Of a stretch of 64,000 bases of DNA, positions 53,096 through 62,298 are shown one piece after another. The notes below the pieces were generated by a model. The model ran no database searches, was not told where the DNA came from, and saw only the letters and a list, made by a program, of their open reading frames with translations. Both the position numbers and the translations under genes were made by a program. The stretch is from Leptospira licerasiae serovar Varillal str. VAR 010 (lineage in GTDB: Bacteria > Spirochaetota > Leptospiria > Leptospirales > Leptospiraceae): contig NZ_AHOO02000009.1 in the NCBI RefSeq assembly GCF_000244755.1, positions 1 through 64,000 on the forward strand, read 5' to 3'. Numbering within the stretch: the first letter of the stretch is position 1; each line of letters begins with the position of its first letter.

Positions 53096-54007
53096 ATGGC
53101 GCTTTTTCGCAGATTTGGATTATTCGCACTTACTAATATCGCGGTAATCTTCACGATCGGATTGATACTCAGACTTACCGGGCTAGATGTATATTTAGCT
53201 AAATCCGGAGTACCTTACGCTACTACCCTTCTATTCGCTGCAATCTGGGGTATGGGAGGCGCATTCATTTCATTGCTGCTTTCCAAGTTTATGGTAAAGG
53301 CCTCTATGGGAGTCCAGATAGTCGATCCTAGAAACGCTTCCGGATGGCAAAGAGATCTTTTAACTAGAGTGCAAAGATTGGCTTCCGCTGCAGGACTTCC
53401 TATGCCGGAAGTCGGATACTACGAATCTCCTGAGATCAACGCATTCGCAACAGGTCCTAGCAGAAATAGCGCATTAGTCGCCGTATCTACCGGACTTTTG
53501 AACGGAATGGATAGCGAAGAGTTGGATGGAGTTTTAGGACACGAGCTTTCCCACGTAGCCAATGGAGATATGGTAACCATGACATTGGTACAGGGAGTGA
53601 TCAACTCATTCGTGATCTTCTTTTCTTGGATCGTAAGTAAAGTGATCGTTTCTCAATTGAATCGTAACGATGACAGAGGATCTAGCGGCGGATTCTTTAT
53701 GGAGTTCATGATCAGACAACTTCTTATGGTAGTTTTCGGACTCTTGGGTTCCATAGTAGTTGCCTATGTTTCCAGAGCCAGAGAGTTCCGCGCCGATGCA
53801 GGCGGAGCAAAATTGGCGGGAAGATCTAGCATGATTGCCGCTTTGGAAAGATTGAAAGTAGCTTTCACAAGAGATCCAATCGATCAGAGAGGAGAAACTA
53901 TCGCCGCTCTGAAAATTTCCAATAGGGCTGGGGGACTCGCATCCTTATTTGCAACCCACCCTCCTCTAGAAGAAAGAATTGCTGCTCTTAGAGCAAAAGC
54001 ATACTAA
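53096..54007 (+). CDS. htpX: Membrane zinc metalloprotease HtpX
   Basis: This 303-aa M48 peptidase has two N-terminal membrane helices, the zinc motif L-G-H-E-L-S-H-V (H-E-x-x-H), two more helices, and the third ligand in R-E-F-R-A-D-A-G-G. It also has S-P-E-I-N-A-F-A-T-G-P and T-H-P-P-L-E-E-R, all typical of HtpX. It degrades misfolded inner-membrane proteins. GGAG precedes the ATG by about 12 bp. A strong terminator follows. Confidence 0.95.
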   Translation: MALFRRFGLFALTNIAVIFTIGLILRLTGLDVYLAKSGVPYATTLLFAAIWGMGGAFISLLLSKFMVKASMGVQIVDPRNASGWQRDLLTRVQRLASAAGLPMPEVGYYESPEINAFATGPSRNSALVAVSTGLLNGMDSEELDGVLGHELSHVANGDMVTMTLVQGVINSFVIFFSWIVSKVIVSQLNRNDDRGSSGGFFMEFMIRQLLMVVFGLLGSIVVAYVSRAREFRADAGGAKLAGRSSMIAALERLKVAFTRDPIDQRGETIAALKISNRAGGLASLFATHPPLEERIAALRAKAY

Positions 54008-54016
54008 TCTAAATTA

Positions 54017-54049
54017 GCGGCCTCCTTTTCCTGAGGCCGCTCTATTCCT
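54017..54049 (+). terminator. Intrinsic terminator after htpX
   Basis: GCGGCCTC (54017-54024) pairs perfectly with GAGGCCGC (54033-54040) around an 8-nt loop, followed by the T-rich TCTATTCCT. It ends the htpX transcript. It lies before the apt start at 54105, so apt needs its own promoter. Confidence 0.8.
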
Positions 54050-54104
54050 ATTGAAAAAAGAATTGTTTGTTCCTTTCCCGAAAGTGGAATTGGACTTCGA
54101 GCCC

Positions 54105-54638
54105 ATGTCCATAGTTAAAAGTAAAATTCGCACGATCCCGGATTATCCCCGCAAAGGAATCCTATTCAGAGACATCACTTCCCTATTATTAGATCCGGAA
54201 GGATTAGCTCTTACCATAGGTACTTTTGTGGACCGGTACACAGGCAAAGGAATCACTAAAGTTGCCGGAATCGAAGCCAGAGGTTTTATCATTGGTGCGC
54301 CTCTTGCATTCCAACTAGGAGTCGGATTCATTCCGATCCGTAAAAAAGGAAAACTTCCTTCCGAAACAGTTTCCCAAGAATACGATCTAGAATATGGAAA
54401 AGATGTGATCGAAATACATAAAGATTCCGTATTTCCGGGAGATAGGATCCTGCTCATGGACGATCTGATCGCAACAGGCGGGACCATGATCGCAGCGGTT
54501 CAACTATTGCAAAAACTAGGCGCAGAAGTTCCCGAAGTGGGAGTCATCATAGACCTTCCGGATCTGGGCGGAGCTACTAAATTAAACAAAGACTTAGGTG
54601 TAAACGTATTCTCTATTTGTGAATTCGAAGGACATTAA
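54105..54638 (+). CDS. apt: Adenine phosphoribosyltransferase
   Basis: This protein is 177 aa from the ATG at 54105. The frame extends to a TTG at 54051 but the family starts near [16 protein letters not shown]. It has [29 protein letters not shown], and the PRPP loop [12 protein letters not shown]. It salvages adenine to AMP. The size is normal for the family. The permease upstream (51408) may supply purine bases. Confidence 0.93.
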   Translation: MSIVKSKIRTIPDYPRKGILFRDITSLLLDPEGLALTIGTFVDRYTGKGITKVAGIEARGFIIGAPLAFQLGVGFIPIRKKGKLPSETVSQEYDLEYGKDVIEIHKDSVFPGDRILLMDDLIATGGTMIAAVQLLQKLGAEVPEVGVIIDLPDLGGATKLNKDLGVNVFSICEFEGH

Positions 54639-54645
54639 GAATCTC

Positions 54646-56106
54646 ATGCAGATCCTGAAATCCGGTCTGATTGTACTAGTATTTTCCCTTCAGTTACCTC
54701 TTTTTTCGGAAGAAAGAAGCGATTTCGATCATGTGCGAAAAGCAGTCGTACAGATCAAAGTATATTCCCAAGCATTCAGCGCCTTTACTCCTTGGGCAAC
54801 AGACGGGGTTCGAGCGAGTTCCGGAACAGGATTTTTGATCGGGAACAAAAGAATATTAACAAATGCTCATGTGATCTCAAACGCAAAGTACATCCAAGTA
54901 CAGAGATACAACCAAACGGAATGGTACAGAGTTAAGGTCCTACATGTGGCACACGACTGCGATCTAGCGGTATTAGAAGCTGAAGATCCTGAATTTTACA
55001 AGGATTCCACCGATCTAAACTTGGGAGAGATCCCGGAACTCAACTCTTCTCTCATCGTTGTAGGATATCCGATCGGAGGAAATAAGGTCTCCGTAACCAG
55101 AGGGATCGTTTCCAGAAAAGAACAATCCAAATACGAACATTCTTCCGTAGACAGCCACTTAGTTTTGCAAGTAGATGCTGCTATCAACCCTGGGAACTCG
55201 GGAGGACCGGCCATCCAAAATAATAAGGTGGTGGGAGTCGCTTTCCAAGTCGCTACCAAAGGGGAGAATATTGGCTATCTCATCCCTACAAAGGTAATCC
55301 GTCATTTTCTTAAGGATATAGAAGACGGAAGATATGACGGTTACGTAGAGCTCGGGATCGGAACATTCAATTCTTTTAATACTTCTCTCAGAAAGTCGAA
55401 AGGTATCCCCGACGGCTTGGAGGGAGTATTCGTTACCCGCATCCTTCCGAACGGTTCCGCAGACGGATATCTAAAAGAGGGAGATTATCTTACGGAGATA
55501 GACGGTCTTACAATCGGAAGGAACGGGACCATAACCTTGGACAAGGATGCCAGGGTAGATTTCACGGAAACCGTGGATGATAAATATTCCGGAGAACCGA
55601 TCCGATTCAAAGTATTTCGTAACGGCAAATTGATCGATGTGGAATTCAAAGCCAAAAGGATGCCTGATTTCGATTTTATGAGAAACAGGTATGATACTCC
55701 TTTTGATTATTCCATGATAGGTGGATTATTGTTCCAAGAAATGTCCAGAGATCTTCTTGGAGCCTGGAGCAGAAGCGGGAACACTTCCGGCGGTAGCCAG
55801 TTCTTATACAGATACGATTATTTTATAGAAGATGGAATAGGCAGGACCAAAAAAGCAGATGTGGTCTTGTACAGAAAACTCGCACATCCGGTAAATTCTT
55901 CCTCCGACTATTTTCTAAATCTTGTTTTGGAATCTGTGAATGGAGAAGCCATTAATAGCCTTGCGGACCTGAAACGGATTATTTCAGGATCCAAGTCCAA
56001 ATTCCTAAAATTAAAATTTTTGAATATAGACCTTCCATTGATCTTGGACAGGGACGAGGCTCAAAAAGCGGATTCCCAGATCAGAAGCACCTACGGTTTG
56101 GAGTAA
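54646..56106 (+). CDS. HtrA/DegP-like periplasmic serine protease, active form
   Basis: This protein is 486 aa from the ATG at 54646; an in-frame GTG at 54619 would overlap apt. It has a signal peptide (L-K-S-G-L-I-V-L-V-F-S-L-Q-L-P-L-F). The trypsin-like domain carries His in T-N-A-H-V, Asp in H-D-C-D-L-A-V-L-E, and Ser in N-P-G-N-S-G-G-P. A PDZ domain (V-F-V-T-R-I-L-P-N-G-S-A-D-G-Y-L-K-E-G-D) follows, then a C-terminal domain ending near L-P-L-I-L-D-R-D. The predicted role is quality-control protease in the periplasm. The next gene is its paralogue. Confidence 0.9.
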   Translation: MQILKSGLIVLVFSLQLPLFSEERSDFDHVRKAVVQIKVYSQAFSAFTPWATDGVRASSGTGFLIGNKRILTNAHVISNAKYIQVQRYNQTEWYRVKVLHVAHDCDLAVLEAEDPEFYKDSTDLNLGEIPELNSSLIVVGYPIGGNKVSVTRGIVSRKEQSKYEHSSVDSHLVLQVDAAINPGNSGGPAIQNNKVVGVAFQVATKGENIGYLIPTKVIRHFLKDIEDGRYDGYVELGIGTFNSFNTSLRKSKGIPDGLEGVFVTRILPNGSADGYLKEGDYLTEIDGLTIGRNGTITLDKDARVDFTETVDDKYSGEPIRFKVFRNGKLIDVEFKAKRMPDFDFMRNRYDTPFDYSMIGGLLFQEMSRDLLGAWSRSGNTSGGSQFLYRYDYFIEDGIGRTKKADVVLYRKLAHPVNSSSDYFLNLVLESVNGEAINSLADLKRIISGSKSKFLKLKFLNIDLPLILDRDEAQKADSQIRSTYGLE

Positions 56107-56109
56107 TAA

Positions 56110-57636
56110 GTGAAATCCAAGATCCTTCTCGTCATTATCAGTATTAGTGTTTTTACTTCCGGAGTATCCGCCAAAAAACCGAAACCTTCTCCTAAAACGG
56201 TTTCGAACGGTATAGCCTCCCAAGCAAAAGCGGAAGAAGAATATAAAAAGAGTATAGTACAAGTAAAGATCTCCTACCAAGAACCTGATTATTTCAATCC
56301 TTGGAAAAAGAAAAACCCGAAGGTAAGAAGAGGCGTAGGGATCGTAGTCCCAGGCGAAAAGATCCTATTACCCGCACATTTACTCGCCCACTCCACATTG
56401 ATAGAAGTCAAAAAACATTCTTCTTATTCTGAGACAAAGGCGACTGTTTCAAGACAAGATTCGGAATCCGACCTCGCTTTATTAAAAATAGAAGAAGAGG
56501 ACTTCTTCAAGGATCTGGTCCCTTTTGAATTCCAAAAAGAGATAGATTATCCTAGGCAGGTTTCCATCTACCAATTGGACAATTCCGGTTCTATACAATC
56601 CGCATCCGGCGCACTGATCAGCATGGACCTGGACCAATATCCCCAAGGAATGGTAGAACTCCCGGTATTGGATGTAAACTCCACTGAAACATTAAACGGA
56701 AACGGAGAAGTTCTATTAGAAAAAGGGAAAGTAAGCGGAATACTGTTCGACTTCTCAGGAGATAAAAACTCAGGCAGAGCAATTCCTTCTTTTTTGATCG
56801 GCAAATTTTTAGGAAATTTCGGTAAAACGGAGATCCCTTTTAAAGGTTTTCGTTATAGGCCTATTATGGACAAGGCCACTAAGGACTATTATTCCCTTAA
56901 AACAAAAGACCAAGGGATATTAGTAGCTGAGATCCTGCCAGATAGTTCAGCGGATGGAATATTAAAGATCGGCGATGTGATCCTTGAGTTTGGCGGCAAA
57001 AAAATTGACTCCAAAGGATATTTCCAACATCCTAAATATGGTAAACAAGTCCTATCCTACATAGCTCATTTAGGAGACGAATTCGGTTACCAGATCGGCA
57101 AACAGATACCTGTCAAGATCATCCGATCCGGCAAAGAAGAAGAAGTACAACTTACTCTAAAACCGTTTCCCTATTCTTCTATTCGTATCCCCCATAGGAA
57201 CCTAGGATCCAAATCGGAATACTATTTTGACGGAGGTTTCCTGTTTGTGGAACTTTCGGAAGGTTACCTTTTGGAATGGGGAAAAGATTGGAGATCTAAA
57301 GTAGATCGCAAACTTTTATACACTTTCGATTATTATAAATTCAGTACTGGCAACAAAAAAGAAGGTAGATTCGTATTACTTTCCCAAGTCATTCCGGATG
57401 AGTCTAACCAGGGTTATCATGATGTTTCCGGAAGGCTGGTAGATAAAGTAAACGGCAAACCTGTTCGATCGATCCAAGATATATCTAACGAAGTGAAATT
57501 ATCCGACTCCAGGTATATTACGATTTTATTGGATGATGGAACGGATGTCGTTTTAGATAAAGAAAGCTTAACTTCCGCAAATCAAAGGATCCAAAAAGAA
57601 TATAGGATCCCTAAGTCCTCTATGGGACCTCGTTAA
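56110..57636 (+). CDS. HtrA-like paralogue, probable pseudoprotease
   Basis: This 508-aa protein has a signal peptide (K-I-L-L-V-I-I-S-I-S-V-F-T-S-G-V-S-A). It aligns with the previous protein along its length: P-A-H-L-L-A-H at the His site, E-S-D-L-A-L-L-K at the Asp site, PDZ I-L-P-D-S-S-A-D-G-I-L-K-I-G-D and a similar C-terminal domain. At the Ser site it reads L-N-G-N-G-E-V-L-L where G-N-S-G-G-P is expected, so the nucleophile is replaced. It starts with GTG 3 bp after the active paralogue's stop, so both come from one mRNA. A chaperone or partner role is inferred. Confidence 0.85.
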   Translation: MKSKILLVIISISVFTSGVSAKKPKPSPKTVSNGIASQAKAEEEYKKSIVQVKISYQEPDYFNPWKKKNPKVRRGVGIVVPGEKILLPAHLLAHSTLIEVKKHSSYSETKATVSRQDSESDLALLKIEEEDFFKDLVPFEFQKEIDYPRQVSIYQLDNSGSIQSASGALISMDLDQYPQGMVELPVLDVNSTETLNGNGEVLLEKGKVSGILFDFSGDKNSGRAIPSFLIGKFLGNFGKTEIPFKGFRYRPIMDKATKDYYSLKTKDQGILVAEILPDSSADGILKIGDVILEFGGKKIDSKGYFQHPKYGKQVLSYIAHLGDEFGYQIGKQIPVKIIRSGKEEEVQLTLKPFPYSSIRIPHRNLGSKSEYYFDGGFLFVELSEGYLLEWGKDWRSKVDRKLLYTFDYYKFSTGNKKEGRFVLLSQVIPDESNQGYHDVSGRLVDKVNGKPVRSIQDISNEVKLSDSRYITILLDDGTDVVLDKESLTSANQRIQKEYRIPKSSMGPR

Positions 57637-57927
57637 AAGAGTAAGCTTTTTTCTTTTTTACAAACGTTCGTACAAAAAAGACCGAAAACAAATATCCTTC
57701 GGAAAGAATTCCTATTTAGTCCCGGTCTAATTCTATAGGCACGAAAGTTTAGACTGGTTCTACAGATTTTCCCAATTTTCGAAAGAGAGTTTTTACGAAT
57801 CAAACCCAAACTTCCGCCAGATCGGCAGCTTATCTGAGTGTTTATACCTGAATTCTTTAGGGTTTTTTCTTTGCCCGTGAGCTGGGTTCGAAAGTATGGT
57901 AGGTATAGCCGATAAGAGAGGGTTCTT

Positions 57928-58281
57928 ATGAAACGGACCGAATTGGAGAGACGAGAAAGAGATCTCCGCAAAGCGCAAAAAAAACAAGAGGCCCTAGATA
58001 AACGCGGAGGCGGAAACGGAGTCGGCGATTTTATCGATCAGCTTTCCGGGTTATTCCGTTACGACGCCACTGAGATCTTTAACACAAAAGACGATATCAA
58101 TATTCTGGAAGTTTTGGAAGAAATGCAAGTGATCCTTCCCCAGAAAAAATGGGACGATGTTCTCAAAAAAGCGATTAAGAAAACCGGTGTGGTTGAAAAA
58201 GACAGAGCCTATAAAGAGCTCCAAGAACTTCTGAATTTAGAGGAAGAAAACGAGGACGCAGAGGAAGAAGTAGGCGTTTAA
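57928..58281 (+). CDS. Conserved-looking hypothetical, charged helical protein
   Basis: This is an unrecognised 117-aa soluble protein. The N-terminal R-R-E-R-D-L-R-K-A-Q-K-K-Q-E is a basic helix, G-G-G-N-G-V-G-D-F-I-D-Q-L is a flexible hinge, and the C-terminal half is acidic and helical (L-E-V-L-E-E-M-Q-V-I-L, E-E-E-N-E-D-A-E-E-E). No signal or membrane segment. AGAG is the only possible ribosome-binding site. The gap 57637-57927 before it shows no gene I trust. Confidence 0.65.
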   Translation: MKRTELERRERDLRKAQKKQEALDKRGGGNGVGDFIDQLSGLFRYDATEIFNTKDDINILEVLEEMQVILPQKKWDDVLKKAIKKTGVVEKDRAYKELQELLNLEEENEDAEEEVGV

Positions 58282-58297
58282 TCACCTACTTCTTATA

Positions 58298-58321
58298 CTC
58301 GGGGAAGTATCCTCCCCCGAG
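58298..58321. terminator. Hairpin between convergent genes
   Basis: CTCGGGG (58298-58304) pairs with CCCCGAG (58315-58321), 17 bp after the end of one gene and 8 bp from the end of the next convergent one. It could terminate both transcripts, although flanking T-runs are short. Confidence 0.6.
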
Positions 58322-58328
58322 AAAGATC

Positions 58329-58586
58329 TTAATGTCTTCTTGGTTTGTTGAAAGTCTGAGGTTTTGCGATATCGATATTCAAAGTTCTACCTTTGAATTC
58401 GGTTCCGTTTAGACTATTCTTCGCGTTTTCGGCTTGCTCTTCGCTAGCCATTTCCACGAATCCGAATCCTTTACCTTCAATTACTTTCGCGTAAGCTACT
58501 TCTCCGTAGTTGGAGAACAGGTCACTGATTTCCTGCTGGCGAACGGAGTAATTAAGATTTCCTACAAAGAGTTTGCGATTCTGCAT
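58329..58586 (-). CDS. RRM-type RNA-binding protein
   Basis: This protein is 85 aa from the ATG at 58586, preceded by AGGAAAG on the coding strand. A longer frame to 58664 is rejected. One RNA recognition motif: RNP2 K-L-F-V-G-N-L, RNP1 K-G-F-G-F-V-E-M, and a short basic tail (F-N-K-P-R-R-H). It lacks the Arg/Ser-rich tail of the RRM protein at 9567. Its leader is about 210 nt, suggesting post-transcriptional control. Confidence 0.92.
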   Translation of the reverse strand: MQNRKLFVGNLNYSVRQQEISDLFSNYGEVAYAKVIEGKGFGFVEMASEEQAENAKNSLNGTEFKGRTLNIDIAKPQTFNKPRRH

Positions 58587-58804
58587 GCTTTCCTCGAACA
58601 AAAAATTTAGGCAGCTTCCGACTCGCAAACGGGAGACCAATTCGCCTTCCATAAGACCATACACTCTTTAAGAACAGCGGGATTGATTTGAATGACGGTA
58701 AAATCGCGGATAGCAGGGTTTCCAAGAGAAGCAAAGCTCGGATTTCACCGATCTGATTACAATGACACGTGCGGATTTCTGAACAGCGGACCTACAATAA
58801 GACC

Positions 58805-58832
58805 ATTCTAATTCTTTTATAAGAAGAATCAA
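58805..58832 (-). promoter_or_regulatory. Promoter of the second RRM gene
   Basis: On the minus strand TTGATT (58832-58827) and TAGAAT (58810-58805) are 16 bp apart. Transcription should begin near 58798, giving a leader of about 210 nt before the ATG at 58586. The leader holds no gene I trust. Confidence 0.5.
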
Positions 58833-58892
58833 GTCTAAGAAAATTTTTGCTGACATGTTTGTAAAAAAACGAGGGAACAAATTCGGCAGGGA

Positions 58893-60131
58893 TCACCAGA
58901 CCAAGTGACGTAAAGTTTTAGAAACGAATGCCAATTTTATTAAAAACGAAACTAGAATAATGCCGGCCAAAACCCAGTAAGTAGCGCTCGGAAGTGTATC
59001 GTCTTCTTTTTCCCAAAAAATTAATAAAGGAAGGCTGAATGTGAACATTCTGGAAACATTTTCGTAGGTGGCCCAATATAGAACATAACCCCCCGCATAT
59101 ACCGTAAATAAAAGAATTCCAAAACCTACCCTAAATTCCAGTCCCTTCTTCCAATCTCCCCTAAACAACAGATAGGTCCCGGATAAAAGAAGAAGTACCA
59201 AAGGGAACCTGGAGAATTTTTTGATCAGAAGGATAAGATTTAGATCTCCTGAAACTATAACTTGTTGGAGTTCCCCAAAATATCCTAGAAGTCCTCCGAA
59301 TGGATCAAAAAAATTGCCTAAATTCCCAGGGGTCCATTCCGGGAATTGGGCCCTGAGGTATATACTCCAGGCAGAGGGCAGAATTAAAGAAGAAGCCACC
59401 CAGATACTTTTTTTAAGATCCTTTTGGAATAATGCAGTTAGGCCTAAAGGGAAAAACAAAAAGAGTGCCTGCTCTTTAGTAAGTATTGCAAGACCGGCTA
59501 GCAAGGAGAAGGTTATGAATCTTTTTCTAATAAAGAACCAATAAGCTAAAACGCTTAGGCTAATCATTACCGTATCTGAAACAAGTAGGATATAACTTCC
59601 CAAAGCAAACGGAGAGAACAGATAGAATGCACTTAGGTATTTTTTGTGATCCGGCAATAAATCTCGGATCGCAAGATAAGAAAGATAGAATATTCCCAAA
59701 TTCAGGATGTACATCCCGAAAATCGTTCCATATTTTCCGAACCAACCGAACGGAGAAACCAAAAGAGGATAACCTATTCTGGGTGCCCTAAAACTGGTCT
59801 CAAAACCGTTTGGCCAATTCAAACTAAAGCCGGACAACATTCTAGAATAATAATAAAAGATCTGCCCGTCGTAACCTGCGCCTAGATTCCCCTCTTCTCC
59901 TAAAAATACGATCGCGCCCGGAGGAGTTTGTTCTTTATTTTGGTCCGCGAATTCTTTTCCGAAGTTGATCTGGGAGCTCGGGTTCCAGGAGTATTTTTTC
60001 CAGACACAAAAAGAGGAAAAAGAATACAGGGCGATAAAAAGTGCGGTAACTAATTTAGGATTTCCTAAAGCGCCGGCCCATTCGATCTTTAATCTTTCAT
60101 TTTGTAAAAAATTAGATAAGAATCCGGACAT
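58893..60131 (-). CDS. Polytopic membrane protein, GT-C glycosyltransferase-like
   Basis: This 412-aa protein has about ten membrane helices. An early extracytoplasmic loop holds G-A-G-Y-D-G-Q-I-F-Y-Y-Y-S-R and R-A-P-R-I-G-Y-P-L-L. The acidic D-G-Q and R-I-G-Y-P features are shared by GT-C-fold glycosyltransferase-like proteins that use lipid-linked sugars. It lies directly downstream of the DUF1574-like gene (0-bp gap), hinting at a joint role in surface glycan or acyl modification. Exact donor and acceptor unknown. Confidence 0.65.
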   Translation of the reverse strand: MSGFLSNFLQNERLKIEWAGALGNPKLVTALFIALYSFSSFCVWKKYSWNPSSQINFGKEFADQNKEQTPPGAIVFLGEEGNLGAGYDGQIFYYYSRMLSGFSLNWPNGFETSFRAPRIGYPLLVSPFGWFGKYGTIFGMYILNLGIFYLSYLAIRDLLPDHKKYLSAFYLFSPFALGSYILLVSDTVMISLSVLAYWFFIRKRFITFSLLAGLAILTKEQALFLFFPLGLTALFQKDLKKSIWVASSLILPSAWSIYLRAQFPEWTPGNLGNFFDPFGGLLGYFGELQQVIVSGDLNLILLIKKFSRFPLVLLLLSGTYLLFRGDWKKGLEFRVGFGILLFTVYAGGYVLYWATYENVSRMFTFSLPLLIFWEKEDDTLPSATYWVLAGIILVSFLIKLAFVSKTLRHLVW

Positions 60132-61718
60132 TTATTTTTCCGCTAATGTTTCTAAGATCCATTCCGCGTACAAATCCGAGGATCTTTCGGAAGCCTCGTA
60201 AGTCAAATGGTGAGGATCTAAAAATGATCTTTTGTCTTCAAAATCGGAGATAGCGTTTTTGAATTTATACTTAGTTTTTCCCAGGTTTTCCAAATAAGAA
60301 ATATATCCTTTGTACCAAGGACTAAATTCGTATACTTCCCTTTCGATAGGATTTTCCGGAGAGTTGACTAGGACCACTTGGATACCTTGCTCCTCTAGAT
60401 ACTCTATTCCTTTTTTCAGATATTCCAATTCGGACCAAGTAAAGAATTTAGGAGAGGATGACAATTTGATCTTAGCCATTCTGAGGGTTACAAGTCTGGA
60501 CATTTTAGAACTTTCTCCTTTATAACCGTAGATCCTTTCCGTATAATCTTTGGAATAAGTTGTATCATCCATTTTAGAAAGTCTAGCGTCGTCCAAACCT
60601 GGGATCCGGATATAAGAGATATGTTTTCGGATCTCGTTCCTACAAAAGTTTTGAGAAAGTCTGATCCCATAAATTTCTTCCGTTCCGAAAATCCTGGAAT
60701 CAACTTGCAAAGAAGAGATCTTTTTATCGGAAGAAATTCTGAGTTTTGTTCTATCCGACTTTTCAGGAACATTAAATTTGATCGTATGCCAACCGGATTT
60801 GGGGAAAGTTTTGTCGAATAGGATTGCCTTACCTTCTCCCCAAATTCTTAAAGTAGTATCCTTCTCTTGAAAAAATACGCTCTCCTCAAAAATGCCGTTC
60901 TTTAATTCGCAATCGATCGAGAATTCAGGTTTAGCCCATCCTCTTAGATAGATACCTTCTTCCGGGATTATCCCAGTATAATAATGATAGGATCTACCGC
61001 TTCTGAGATGATTTTCGATCCATGCGTCCATCGGATCGTACAAAAAACTCCTGTATCGGACCACTAAGAACAAGGATCTAGAAAGAAGGGATAAAAATGC
61101 GGATTTACCGATTCTAAGAATATTTTTGTATTTTTCTCTCAAGTATTGAGCAGGATAGATCATCCTATTTTGATGCCTGGTCGTGGCGGAGACTTCGTCC
61201 AAAGTTTTTTCGGAATATTCCAAATTTTGAAAGTCTATGATGGAATTTTCCTGATAGAGTAGATTCTGTTTATATTGAGCGAGTCTTGCTTCGTTTTCCT
61301 TTTCCGTGATCAAAAAATCCAATTGTAGATCCGCAGGATTCAAAACGAAAAACACAAGTTTAGGTTTTTTAGAAGCGATATCTTCCTTATAAAAATAAAA
61401 ATCGGAAGGTGTCAAAGCTGGATGCGAATAGAACTCCGTGCGAATGGATGTATTTTTAAGTTTCTCATTCATTCTTTCCGGAAGAGAAGAATATAGCGCC
61501 ACGCTACTTCCTACGATCAACGCGCCTTTCTCGTTCTCGGAAAATTTGATCCTTCTTCTTTTTTCCAAGAAGTTAAACCAAGGAGAAGTATCCCACTCTA
61601 GTTCGTTCGGAAATCCGAAAAGTAGATTCTCCAATACGATCCGATCTATAAAGGAGAATAATGCAATAAATAGAATGCTTAGGTAGAGTATTTTAAGTTT
61701 TAGTCTTTTTTGATTCAT
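60132..61718 (-). CDS. SGNH/DUF1574-like membrane-anchored protein
   Basis: This 528-aa protein has an N-terminal membrane anchor (I-L-Y-L-S-I-L-F-I-A-L-F-S-F) and an SGNH-like hydrolase body. G-S-S-V-A-L-Y holds the possible nucleophile, V-F-F-V-L-N-P-A-D a strand, I-Q-V-V-L-V-N-S-P-E-N-P another, and D-P-H-H-L-T the Asp/His pair near the end. This pattern is typical of DUF1574/AlgX-like proteins common in Leptospira. An acyl transfer or hydrolysis role on a surface polymer is inferred. It overlaps the Fur-family gene by 4 bp. Confidence 0.7.
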   Translation of the reverse strand: MNQKRLKLKILYLSILFIALFSFIDRIVLENLLFGFPNELEWDTSPWFNFLEKRRRIKFSENEKGALIVGSSVALYSSLPERMNEKLKNTSIRTEFYSHPALTPSDFYFYKEDIASKKPKLVFFVLNPADLQLDFLITEKENEARLAQYKQNLLYQENSIIDFQNLEYSEKTLDEVSATTRHQNRMIYPAQYLREKYKNILRIGKSAFLSLLSRSLFLVVRYRSFLYDPMDAWIENHLRSGRSYHYYTGIIPEEGIYLRGWAKPEFSIDCELKNGIFEESVFFQEKDTTLRIWGEGKAILFDKTFPKSGWHTIKFNVPEKSDRTKLRISSDKKISSLQVDSRIFGTEEIYGIRLSQNFCRNEIRKHISYIRIPGLDDARLSKMDDTTYSKDYTERIYGYKGESSKMSRLVTLRMAKIKLSSSPKFFTWSELEYLKKGIEYLEEQGIQVVLVNSPENPIEREVYEFSPWYKGYISYLENLGKTKYKFKNAISDFEDKRSFLDPHHLTYEASERSSDLYAEWILETLAEK

Positions 61719-62113
61719 TTTGGAGAGTTATTACATTCGGAACAAACGCCGTATAAAATAATTTCATGAGAATCTAATGTAAATCCCTTAGGAAGATTTT
61801 CCATAGGGAAAGGGCAGATCTCCACATCAAAGACCCGATCACAAATCTTACAATGGAAATGATGGTGATGGTCCAGATGACTGATCTCGAAACGGGAGGA
61901 TTCTCCGGGTAATTGGATCTCATGGATAGAGCCGGATTCCAGCAGGTGGTTCACAGAACGATAAACGGTTGCGATCCCGATATTCTGAATGGATTTTTTA
62001 GAGATATCGTGGATTTCCTTTACCGAAAGAGGACCTTTTGCGTCACGGATGACTCTCAGGATCTCGCCCTTTTGTTTGGTGTTTCGAGAGGCGGATTTTT
62101 TATCTTCTTCCAT
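61715..62113 (-). CDS. Fur-family regulator (PerR/Zur-like)
   Basis: This 132-aa protein has an N-terminal winged helix (G-P-L-S-V-K-E-I-H-D-I, N-I-G-I-A-T-V-Y-R-S-V-N-H-L recognition helix) and a metal-binding half with H-L-D-H-H-H-H-F-H-C-K-I-C and C-S-E-C. The two C-x-x-C pairs form a structural zinc site and the His cluster the regulatory one. Which metal or peroxide it senses cannot be told. First gene ahead of the DUF1574-like and GT-like genes, and likely cotranscribed with them. Confidence 0.9.
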   Translation of the reverse strand: MEEDKKSASRNTKQKGEILRVIRDAKGPLSVKEIHDISKKSIQNIGIATVYRSVNHLLESGSIHEIQLPGESSRFEISHLDHHHHFHCKICDRVFDVEICPFPMENLPKGFTLDSHEIILYGVCSECNNSPK

Positions 62114-62298
62114 TCGGATCGGCTTCGAATCTTATCTTGCTCCAAAAAGGAGACAGATGTCAACCCGATTCCCGTTGGAATTCCAACAACCGCAGATCCA
62201 AAGTTGTAGGAACTCCAACAGAGTTATAGAATCAATTTTAGATTTCAAAATCCGAATTTTGGTTTTCTTCTTTTTTGAATCCAAATAGATTCGATCTT

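Noticed and set aside
57633..57971. 112-aa minus-strand frame between the HtrA paralogue and the next gene
   Set aside because: Overlaps the start of the 57928 gene, is highly basic and Ser/Arg-rich, and has no clear ribosome-binding site or family.
58668..58880. Minus-strand frames in the leader of the second RRM gene
   Set aside because: The segment is better read as an untranslated leader; the frame contains the predicted promoter.
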